A stretch of DNA of 10,739 nt from Leptospiraceae bacterium (GTDB lineage Bacteria > Spirochaetota > Leptospiria > Turneriellales > Turneriellaceae), in contig JAEUSA010000283.1 of NCBI GenBank assembly GCA_016788945.1, positions 1-10,739 of the forward strand, in the 5' to 3' direction. Shown here piece by piece: positions 6,842-10,739 of the stretch. The translations under genes and the position numbers were made by a program. A model generated the notes under the pieces. That model saw only the letters and a program-made list of their open reading frames with translations, ran no database searches and was not told the origin of the DNA. Every line of letters begins with the position of its first letter. The stretch's first letter is position 1.

Positions 6842-7027
6842 TTACAGGCCAAAGGCTGTGAGGCTACGGGCTGGTTTAATTGTTACGGTTCGGGCGACGA
6901 GAAAATACCATGGCGTCGATTCGTAAAACCCCCGGCGGCCCACCGTCGCATTGTGAAAATCCTGACTGTCCAGATAAGGCTTTGCACCCAGCCGGTTTTC
7001 GGGTGTCAAAAACGGTGCCGATGCCAA
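6842..7027 (-). CDS. Doubtful small open frame in the gap before the DJ-1-like gene
   Basis: The 388-nt gap between the rsfS stop and the DJ-1-like start holds a 61-codon minus-strand frame starting at a TTG, with no ribosome-binding site. Its product (ending ARTVTIKPARSLTAFGL) has a fairly protein-like composition, but I recognise no family. It could be the remnant of a longer gene or chance. A plus-strand frame of similar length overlaps it. The rest of the gap holds only the terminator and hairpin listed separately. Confidence 0.15.
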   Translation of the reverse strand: MASAPFLTPENRLGAKPYLDSQDFHNATVGRRGFYESTPWYFLVARTVTIKPARSLTAFGL

Positions 7028-7070
7028 TGGTAGACTAACCTAAAAGATTTATGGAGATGTTCTTAAGGAA

Positions 7071-7114
7071 TAAAAAAAGGGGCCAGTTCCGGACAATGCC
7101 CGTTTTGGCCCCTT
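7071..7114 (-). terminator. Intrinsic terminator of the LCP-rsfS operon
   Basis: On the minus strand AAGGGGCCA (7114-7106) pairs perfectly with TGGCCCCTT (7085-7077), followed directly by a TTTTTTTA tract ending near 7071. The 20-nt loop has a small internal CGG/CCG pairing. It lies 40 nt downstream of the rsfS stop. Confidence 0.85.
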
Positions 7115-7123
7115 AACCAATGA

Positions 7124-7139
7124 TTCCCCGTCAGGGGAA
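7124..7139 (-). other. Small hairpin between the rsfS stop and its terminator
   Basis: TTCCCC (7124-7129) pairs with GGGGAA (7134-7139) around a GTCA tetraloop. It has no T tract of its own and may protect the mRNA 3' end ahead of the main terminator. Confidence 0.3.
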
Positions 7140-7153
7140 AATCACGCGAAAAG

Positions 7154-7234
7154 TTATTTCTTTTTCGCGGCTTTTTTCTTAGCAGTTTTCTTAGCTGCTT
7201 TTTTCTTAGCAGGTTTTTTCTTTGCTGTCGCCAT
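7154..7234 (-). CDS. Possible separate 26-residue lysine-rich (histone H1-like) peptide, in frame within rsfS
   Basis: An ATG at 7234, in the rsfS frame, would encode 26 residues beginning MATAKKKPAKKKAAKK and ending KKK. Only Met, Ala, Thr, Lys and Pro occur, and more than half are Lys. It is preceded at ideal spacing (6 nt) by AAAGGAG, one of the two strongest ribosome-binding sites in the window. Such a peptide would bind nucleic acid nonspecifically. Another in-frame ATG at 7327 could give a 57-residue form, but its purine-rich site is badly spaced. Because the codons for Lys-Glu-Lys also look like a ribosome-binding site, the match may be accidental. Confidence 0.3.
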   Translation of the reverse strand: MATAKKKPAKKKAAKKTAKKKAAKKK

Positions 7235-7726
7235 TGTTTTCTCCTTTGTCGTCTTCTTCTTGATTGTCGTCTTCTTTTTCGAAAAGCTTGCAGATTTCAC
7301 CGGCGTTTTCGCCGCTTTTTTCTGCATTCCTTTCGAATCTCCCTTTCGGGGGGTAAGGTTATCAGAACGTGCTTCTGTCAGATCGACGCGCGTCGCATTC
7401 TTCCAGATCGCTTCGAGGTTATAGAATTTCCGTTTCTCTTCTTCGAAAATGTGGATTACGTAAAAACCAAAGTCATACGTCACCCAACCGCTGTCGAACT
7501 GTGGTGATTGCGGGCGCGGCCTTTCGATATTGTGCTCAACGGCCGTTTTATGCACTTCATCGAATAGAGTCTTTACGTGCGCCCGTGAAAGCGCAGTGAC
7601 TATGACAAAGTAGCTGAGATATGAAGACTGCGTTCTGAGATCGAGCACGACAATATCGCCCGCTTTCTTATCGTCGAGTGCCTTGACGATCAGGGCGATG
7701 TTCTTCAGGTCATTCTCGGCGCTCAC
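7154..7726 (-). CDS. rsfS: Ribosomal silencing factor RsfS with long lysine-rich C-terminal tail
   Basis: RsfS (Iojap/DUF143) binds ribosomal protein L14 and blocks joining of the 30S and 50S subunits when nutrients are scarce. Residues 1-118 are a normal RsfS domain: GDIVVLDLRTQSSYLSYFVI, SRAHVKTLFDEV, WVTYDFGFYVIHIF and KFYNLEAIWKNA. The family is usually 105-130 residues; this protein has 190 because of a tail from about residue 127 made almost only of Lys, Ala, Thr, Pro and Ser, like histone H1-type tails. The start is GTG at 7726, overlapping the LCP stop as GTGA, with a strong GAGGAGG site 7 nt upstream, so the two are translationally coupled. Inside the tail an in-frame ATG at 7234 follows AAAGGAG (see the small CDS). 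The domain call is firm. Whether the tail is made only as a fusion is uncertain. Confidence 0.93.
   Translation of the reverse strand: MSAENDLKNIALIVKALDDKKAGDIVVLDLRTQSSYLSYFVIVTALSRAHVKTLFDEVHKTAVEHNIERPRPQSPQFDSGWVTYDFGFYVIHIFEEEKRKFYNLEAIWKNATRVDLTEARSDNLTPRKGDSKGMQKKAAKTPVKSASFSKKKTTIKKKTTKEKTMATAKKKPAKKKAAKKTAKKKAAKKK
7174..7210. repeat. Short direct repeats coding the lysine-rich tail
   Basis: The decamer TTTTCTTAGC occurs at 7174-7183, 7186-7195 and 7201-7210, all in the same reading phase (GCTAAGAAAA on the coding strand, Ala-Lys-Lys). Spacings of 12 and 15 nt keep the frame, so gain or loss of units by slippage would change the tail length without breaking it. Confidence 0.7.
7241..7247 (-). 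promoter_or_regulatory. Strong internal ribosome-binding site in the rsfS tail
   Basis: AAAGGAG on the minus strand lies 6 nt before an in-frame ATG at 7234. Most genes in this window lack an equally good site. Confidence 0.4.
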
Positions 7727-8871
7727 CGTATGACCTCCTCGCCCTTGAGCTTATTGTAGTCTTTGCCGAGCACCAGCACGAGATCGGTGAACAGCGAACG
7801 GTTGACCGCGGCGTAAGACCGCTGCACGCCCATGATACGCGCTATGCTTTCGAGGTAGAACGCATTGCCGCTCGTACCCAAGAGTATTGTCTGTTCGTAA
7901 TCGTTGTGATCGGCGTTGGTAAATTCGAGAATCTGCACTCCCTTGCGCGAGAGCTCAGTGCGCATAGTACGGGCGAGATTGGCCACGTGCGTGCCGTTCT
8001 TGACTTCCATCTTTGGTGGATCGTTGACGAATGGATGCTCTTTCTGTGTCAGTTGTTTGGTCAGATTGCGAAAATAGAGCGAAGCGGAGTCTTTATCGAC
8101 GAGAAACGCGTCTTTGACGCGGCGCACAGGAACCTCAAGCAGAATCGGCACCCAGCCCTTCTGTGTGGCAAAATGCTGCGCCAGCGCATAAAGATCGTAC
8201 GCCGCCGTATTCGTTTCGACATTTTTTACCGCGAGCGCGAAAATCTTTTCATCTTTAATTAGCGGCCACAATTTGGCGCGCTGATGCCAGGCGTTCAAAA
8301 GCAGTGAATAATAGCGAAACAGCTTAAATGCGGGGGTATATTCGTTTTTTTCCGGGGGATTCAGCAAGCGAGGGACGAGGCTGCCGTCTAAAACAAACTG
8401 GCCGTGTGGCAGATTTTCGTCTTTGAGCAGATCTGTCGAAGGCAGAAAATAATCGATACCGCCAAGGATATCGACAAGCTGCGCCAGAACATTGTCACGC
8501 ACCTTCACGTAGGCCGTTATCTTCGTACCGAGAAAATCGGCAACTGCCGAACTTACACCAGAGACACCCTTACCACGGTAAATTTCTTCAAGGCTTTGCT
8601 CGTCATCTTTCAGACGAATCGCCGGAAAGAACGAAATGACACCGATGCGCTGCGTCGCGGGGAAAATCTGCGCCAGCGAGACTACCTGAACTTTTTTTTC
8701 ATCGTGCGCAGAGGTGACAACGAACAGCATCGAGAAGCCGTCGCGGCCCGCGAGGGCCTTTTCGACACTCGCACGGTTAAAAAATTTGAACACATAGATC
8801 GCCGCAAAAATAGAAAGAGCCACCGCGGCGGCGACAAGCAACACTGGACGGACTTTACGGAAAAAATCCAT
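7723..8871 (-). CDS. LCP/LytR-CpsA-Psr family protein with LytR_C domain, apparently divergent active site
   Basis: This is a 382-residue membrane protein with a short cytoplasmic start, one membrane helix (about 9-27) and an extracytoplasmic part. Residues about 45-215 resemble an LCP domain, with VDILGGIDYFLP and a following G-x-FVLDG block, where the family reads VDxLGGVxVxV and LdG. Residues about 287-370 (MEVKNGTHVANLARTM onwards) fit LytR_C. LCP enzymes move lipid-linked polymers to peptidoglycan using a conserved RSD and PRD. Here the aligned places read FSMLFVV and ISFFPAIRL, so catalysis may be lost or changed. Pairing with rsfS occurs in many genomes and supports the call. The start at 8871 is an ATG with only a weak GAG upstream. 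Its stop overlaps the rsfS start. Confidence 0.8.
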   Translation of the reverse strand: MDFFRKVRPVLLVAAAVALSIFAAIYVFKFFNRASVEKALAGRDGFSMLFVVTSAHDEKKVQVVSLAQIFPATQRIGVISFFPAIRLKDDEQSLEEIYRGKGVSGVSSAVADFLGTKITAYVKVRDNVLAQLVDILGGIDYFLPSTDLLKDENLPHGQFVLDGSLVPRLLNPPEKNEYTPAFKLFRYYSLLLNAWHQRAKLWPLIKDEKIFALAVKNVETNTAAYDLYALAQHFATQKGWVPILLEVPVRRVKDAFLVDKDSASLYFRNLTKQLTQKEHPFVNDPPKMEVKNGTHVANLARTMRTELSRKGVQILEFTNADHNDYEQTILLGTSGNAFYLESIARIMGVQRSYAAVNRSLFTDLVLVLGKDYNKLKGEEVIR

Positions 8872-8911
8872 ACGACTCAGGCGAGTTCCCCGCAGATAGT
8901 TGCCGTGCCAG

Positions 8912-8939
8912 AATTATGTCTCATCAGCAAAATTATGTC
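8912..8939. repeat. 9-bp direct repeat in the LCP-rsfS promoter region
   Basis: AATTATGTC occurs at 8912-8920 and 8931-8939, 19 bp apart, close to two helical turns. It lies just downstream of promoter P1, and the copies supply parts of the -10 and -35 of P2. It may be a tandem operator or simply reflect the promoter elements. Confidence 0.4.
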
Positions 8940-8941
8940 AC
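8913..8941 (-). promoter_or_regulatory. Candidate promoter P2 of the LCP-rsfS operon
   Basis: On the minus strand GTGACA (8941-8936) and CATAAT (8918-8913) each match the sigma-70 hexamers at five of six positions, with a 17-nt spacer. The expected start near 8906 leaves a leader of about 35 nt before the ATG at 8871. Confidence 0.6.
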
Positions 8942-8969
8942 ATCGTATTCTGCACAAGTGTGCCGTCAA
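8942..8969 (-). promoter_or_regulatory. Candidate promoter P1 of the LCP-rsfS operon
   Basis: On the minus strand TTGACG (8969-8964) is followed after 16 nt by TACGAT (8947-8942), a good -35 and a fair -10. It lies directly upstream of P2 and would give a leader of about 65 nt. Confidence 0.45.
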
Positions 8970-9025
8970 CCTTTTCCTCAAAAAATTCTTTCCTTCGTCT
9001 GAGGCGGATTTATTTTTTTCGTGCC

Positions 9026-9070
9026 AAAAAAAACCGTTAGGTCGGCAACTTTTCGTCACCTAACGGTTTT
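9026..9070 (-). terminator. Intrinsic terminator overlapping the end of the acetyltransferase gene
   Basis: On the minus strand AAAACCGTTAGGT (9070-9058) pairs perfectly over 13 bp with 9042-9030 around a 15-nt loop, then runs into TTTTTTTT (the A run 9026-9033 on the plus strand). The first stem arm encodes the last residues of the acetyltransferase, and its TGA stop (9058-9056) starts at the end of that arm. Confidence 0.85.
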
Positions 9071-9517
9071 CTGAACCGCAATTTCATGGCAGTCATCTTT
9101 GCGCAGACAGAAATTACACACCTCATAAATTTTCTCGGGGAACATATCTTTGGTCGTCCGCGCATAGCCACAGCGCTCGAAGAACTCGGGTGTGTAGGTG
9201 AGTGCAAAAAAACGCATCGGTCGCTCTGTCTGCAGCGACAGCGCCATCTGCTCGGCGGCAAGCACAAGGCGTTTGCCGATGCCGTGCCCCTGCGTTGCGG
9301 GTGAAATAGCGAGCGCACGTATCTCGCACAGCGAGGGAGTGAAAAAAACGAGGCTGACGGTGCCGACAACCCGGCCCGCATCGACATCCACCAGGGTTTT
9401 ATCGAGGTTTTGTTTTATCTCTTCGGTCGAGCGGTGGAGCAATACTTTGCTCTCGACATGGGGTTTAAGGAGCTCGGCGATTTGTTTCGCGTCGTCCTCG
9501 GTCGCCTGGCGCGTCAT
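9056..9517 (-). CDS. GNAT N-acetyltransferase, resembling stand-alone N-acetylglutamate synthases
   Basis: This is a cytoplasmic GNAT acetyltransferase of 153 residues. The acetyl-CoA motif A is clear: CEIRALAISPATQGHGIGKRLV, with QGHGIG the pyrophosphate loop. After EFFERCGYARTTKD, the C-terminal segment EVCNFCLRKDDCHEIAV carries Cys134, Cys137 and Cys143. The order FFERCGF, then a Cys-rich end, resembles short ArgA-type N-acetylglutamate synthases, which make the first arginine-pathway intermediate from glutamate. The substrate is inferred, so no symbol is given. ATG 9517 starts MTRQATEDDAKQI, typical for GNATs. A TTG at 9538 would add seven residues but lies in a hairpin. It follows the SPOR gene by 54 nt on the same strand. 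Confidence 0.85.
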   Translation of the reverse strand: MTRQATEDDAKQIAELLKPHVESKVLLHRSTEEIKQNLDKTLVDVDAGRVVGTVSLVFFTPSLCEIRALAISPATQGHGIGKRLVLAAEQMALSLQTERPMRFFALTYTPEFFERCGYARTTKDMFPEKIYEVCNFCLRKDDCHEIAVQKTVR

Positions 9518-9531
9518 GGGCGGCTGAAATA

Positions 9532-9556
9532 TGCGCAAACCGGGAGTGTTTGCACA
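9532..9556 (-). other. Hairpin between the SPOR and acetyltransferase genes
   Basis: Arms 9532-9540 (TGCGCAAAC) and 9548-9556 (GTTTGCACA) pair with one mismatch around a 7-nt loop. It covers the alternative TTG start at 9538 of the acetyltransferase, which favours ATG 9517. It has no T tract. Confidence 0.35.
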
Positions 9557-9571
9557 AATTTTCTGCTCAAT

Positions 9572-10117
9572 CTATTTGCGGTAAAGAATTGCGCCGGAGA
9601 ATTCGCTGTTCTTCTTGAGTTTAGCGAGAGCTTCGTAGGCTTCACCTTTGCCTTCGATCGGGCCAACGTAGAGCTTCACTTTGCGCCCATTGCGCGCCAT
9701 AAACGCCTTGTGGCCGCTGCGTTTGAGGCTAAGACCGGCAAGCGAAGCTTCTTTTTCATCGGCGAAGATCTTTGCGAGAATCAAAAAGCTGCCGGTACTG
9801 TCTTTTTCCGCCGGCTTGTCTTCGGGGCGCGTCATGCGCACCGGGTCGCCACCCTTTTCGGCATCAGGCGACGTGTTGGCGATCTTGTCGGTGGCAATGC
9901 TGTCGGGCAGAACCTTGCCTTCAATTTCGCGCACCATCTTGTTTTTTTGCAGTTGCGTACCGCCGATAAAGCCAATCGCGAGAGAGGAAAAGGCAATCGC
10001 AAGATAGAGCGAAATTTTGTTCACGGGGGCGTTTCCCGTCTTTACTTCCGCTGTTTCGGCACCGGAAAACGGCCGGCGCTGCTTACGATAATAGCGGCTG
10101 AAATCAATATCCTGCAT
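9572..10117 (-). CDS. SPOR-domain membrane protein
   Basis: This is a 181-residue inner-membrane protein: a basic cytoplasmic part (residues 1-33, with RYYRKQRRPF), one membrane helix (about 35-54), a charged, Pro/Asp-rich linker to about 106, and a C-terminal SPOR domain (about 108-181, GSFLILAKIFADEKEA to GAILYRK). SPOR domains bind denuded glycan strands of peptidoglycan, often at the division site. The layout resembles FtsN/DedD-type proteins, but the sequence does not identify which. The ATG at 10117 is the only good start. A -10-like TATACT lies about 34 nt upstream on the same strand. It is the first gene of a unit with the acetyltransferase. Domain call is good; role in division is inferred. 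Confidence 0.8.
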   Translation of the reverse strand: MQDIDFSRYYRKQRRPFSGAETAEVKTGNAPVNKISLYLAIAFSSLAIGFIGGTQLQKNKMVREIEGKVLPDSIATDKIANTSPDAEKGGDPVRMTRPEDKPAEKDSTGSFLILAKIFADEKEASLAGLSLKRSGHKAFMARNGRKVKLYVGPIEGKGEAYEALAKLKKNSEFSGAILYRK

Positions 10118-10150
10118 ATACTATTTTCGAGAAAAACCCGCGAAATTTGT

Positions 10151-10156
10151 AGTATA
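10151..10156 (-). promoter_or_regulatory. Candidate -10 box for the SPOR gene
   Basis: TATACT on the minus strand (10156-10151) matches five of six consensus bases and would start transcription near 10144, giving a leader of about 27 nt. The -35 position (CCCAAA) is poor. It overlaps the plus-strand -10. Confidence 0.35.
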
Positions 10157-10158
10157 AT
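10153..10158 (+). promoter_or_regulatory. Candidate -10 box for the barrel gene and its leader
   Basis: A perfect TATAAT on the plus strand predicts a start near 10165, 1-2 nt before an ATG at 10167 and about 110 nt before the barrel ATG. No convincing -35 was found. Confidence 0.4.
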
Positions 10159-10166
10159 TTGCGCTT

Positions 10167-10322
10167 ATGCGGCTTTGGGGAGCATTTTGCGGAAAATCGC
10201 TGATGACAGCCAAATTGCGCCCGGGCCGCATCAGCAGTGCTACCGGTGATCTGAGCTGCCGGCGCAGCTTTTTATGGCTTTTCCGCGTGTCTTTTGTCTC
10301 TATTCCGCATCAACTTTGCTGA
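10167..10322 (+). CDS. Possible 51-codon leader ORF before the barrel gene
   Basis: This frame starts MRLWGAFCGKSLM and ends HQLC, with 51 residues and no recognised family. The ATG would be almost the first base of a transcript from the TATAAT above, so it would be leaderless. Its TGA (10320-10322) overlaps a possible TTG start of the barrel gene (TTGCTGA). It could be a regulatory leader peptide. It is equally likely to be untranslated leader RNA. Confidence 0.2.
   Translation: MRLWGAFCGKSLMTAKLRPGRISSATGDLSCRRSFLWLFRVSFVSIPHQLC
10254..10273 (+). terminator. Terminator-like hairpin directly before the barrel gene (possible attenuator)
   Basis: AGCTGC (10254-10259) pairs with GCAGCT (10264-10269) around CGGC, followed by a T run to 10273. 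It has the form of a short intrinsic terminator on the plus strand and abuts the ATG at 10274. No plus-strand gene ends here, so attenuation of the barrel transcript is the natural reading. Confidence 0.4.
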
Positions 10323-10739
10323 AGAAAACCGCCATCTTTTTCGTCGCTTTGACGAGCCCGCTGTTCGCCGAATACACCCGCGACTACCTGCACCTACCGC
10401 TGCGGCCGATGAATTCGGCAATCGGGGGGCAGGCCGGGCATAATATGCCGGCGCAATCTGCGGCGATGGTGAATCCGGCATTTCTCGGTTACGGTGACCA
10501 GAATGCTTTTTTTGCCGGCGCGGTCATGGGGCCGGCACTGCAGGGATACTTCGCCGAGGGCGCACTCTACAGTCCGTTTGGCGGCATCACCATGTCGGGC
10601 GAATACCTTCAGGCGCAAGACCAAGCATTTGCGCTCAGCTTCGGCTATGGTAGTTTTCTCTCTCGGCGTGTCGCCACCGGCCTCAGTCTGACCCCGCGGT
10701 ATGTGCGCACCGACAGCGAAAATGCATTCGGTTTCGGCA
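10274..10739 (+). CDS. Outer-membrane beta-barrel protein (PorV/UPF0164-like), C-terminus beyond window
   Basis: The frame is open from the ATG at 10274 to the window edge (155 codons). A signal peptide (LLKKTAIFFVALTSPLFA, cut before EYTRDY) leads into MNSAIGGQAGHNMPAQSAAMVNPAFLGY. This Gly/Ala-rich block ending in NPA is typical of UPF0164/PorV-like and FadL-like outer-membrane proteins. Alternating Gly/aromatic strands follow (FALSFGYGSFLSRRVATGLSLTPRYV). The start could instead be TTG 10316, which gives a textbook signal peptide beginning MLKK and avoids the hairpin at 10254-10273; no ribosome-binding site supports either. About half or more of the protein is missing. Outer-membrane location is a good inference; the transported substrate is unknown. 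Confidence 0.7.
   Translation, partial: MAFPRVFCLYSASTLLKKTAIFFVALTSPLFAEYTRDYLHLPLRPMNSAIGGQAGHNMPAQSAAMVNPAFLGYGDQNAFFAGAVMGPALQGYFAEGALYSPFGGITMSGEYLQAQDQAFALSFGYGSFLSRRVATGLSLTPRYVRTDSENAFGFG

Noticed and set aside
8404..9063. Plus-strand frame of 219 codons
   Set aside because: It runs antisense to the LCP gene and its promoters; the product is Arg/Lys/Thr-rich without family features.
9410..10249. Plus-strand frame of 279 codons, the longest antisense frame
   Set aside because: It covers the SPOR and acetyltransferase genes in antisense. Both of those carry clear domains, while this frame shows none and has no ribosome-binding site.
1..10739. CRISPR array, tRNA, rRNA, insertion sequence, prophage, toxin-antitoxin or defence cassette
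   Set aside because: Read on both strands; no regularly spaced repeats, cloverleaf-like sequence, transposase, integrase or defence-protein motif was seen.

Overview
The window looks like an ordinary chromosomal segment of a Gram-negative, double-membraned bacterium, most likely a spirochaete of the Leptospirales (Turneriella/Leptonema-like). This assignment is inference. It rests on the mix of an LCP/LytR-type protein next to rsfS, several lipoproteins with relaxed lipoboxes, a PorV/UPF0164-like outer-membrane protein, lysine-rich tails and moderately GC-rich DNA. No 16S rRNA, tRNA, insertion sequence, phage gene or CRISPR array was seen. Shine-Dalgarno sites are mostly weak, so many starts are uncertain; the two clear exceptions are both in the rsfS region.

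Layout. (1) 1-2015, minus strand: a secreted DUF4015-type putative glycoside hydrolase, then queA, the queuosine tRNA enzyme, cut off by the left edge. (2) About 2016-2132: a divergent promoter region with a perfect 19-bp inverted repeat. (3) 2133-4526, plus strand: a classical SDR oxidoreductase, an exported TolB-like beta-propeller and a gamma-carbonic-anhydrase-like hexapeptide protein with a lysine-rich N-terminal tail. The last two are 1 nt apart. (4) 4523-5128, minus strand: an OmpA-domain lipoprotein, tail-to-tail with the anhydrase. Its stop overlaps the anhydrase stop in a shared TTAA. (5) 5189-5494, plus strand: a DUF3467 protein divergent from the OmpA gene. (6) 5614-6765, minus strand: an exported DJ-1/PfpI-fold lipoprotein, visibly poorer in G+C than its neighbours. 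(7) 7071-8871, minus strand: an LCP/LytR_C protein and rsfS, overlapping by GTGA, with two candidate promoters upstream and a clear intrinsic terminator downstream. (8) 9026-10117, minus strand: a SPOR-domain membrane protein and an ArgA-like GNAT acetyltransferase, ending in a terminator whose stem contains the stop codon. (9) 10118-10739, plus strand: a divergent promoter, a leader with a terminator-like hairpin, and the start of an outer-membrane beta-barrel gene.

Many of the genes serve the cell envelope (OmpA lipoprotein, LCP protein, SPOR protein, TolB-like propeller, barrel, secreted hydrolase). The others are housekeeping (QueA, RsfS, acetyltransferase). I found no convincing new multi-gene system. 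The most unusual local features are the histone-like lysine tail of RsfS, which carries its own strong ribosome-binding site and ATG; the sorting-signal-like C-terminus of the OmpA lipoprotein; the 19-bp palindrome; and the leader before the barrel gene.
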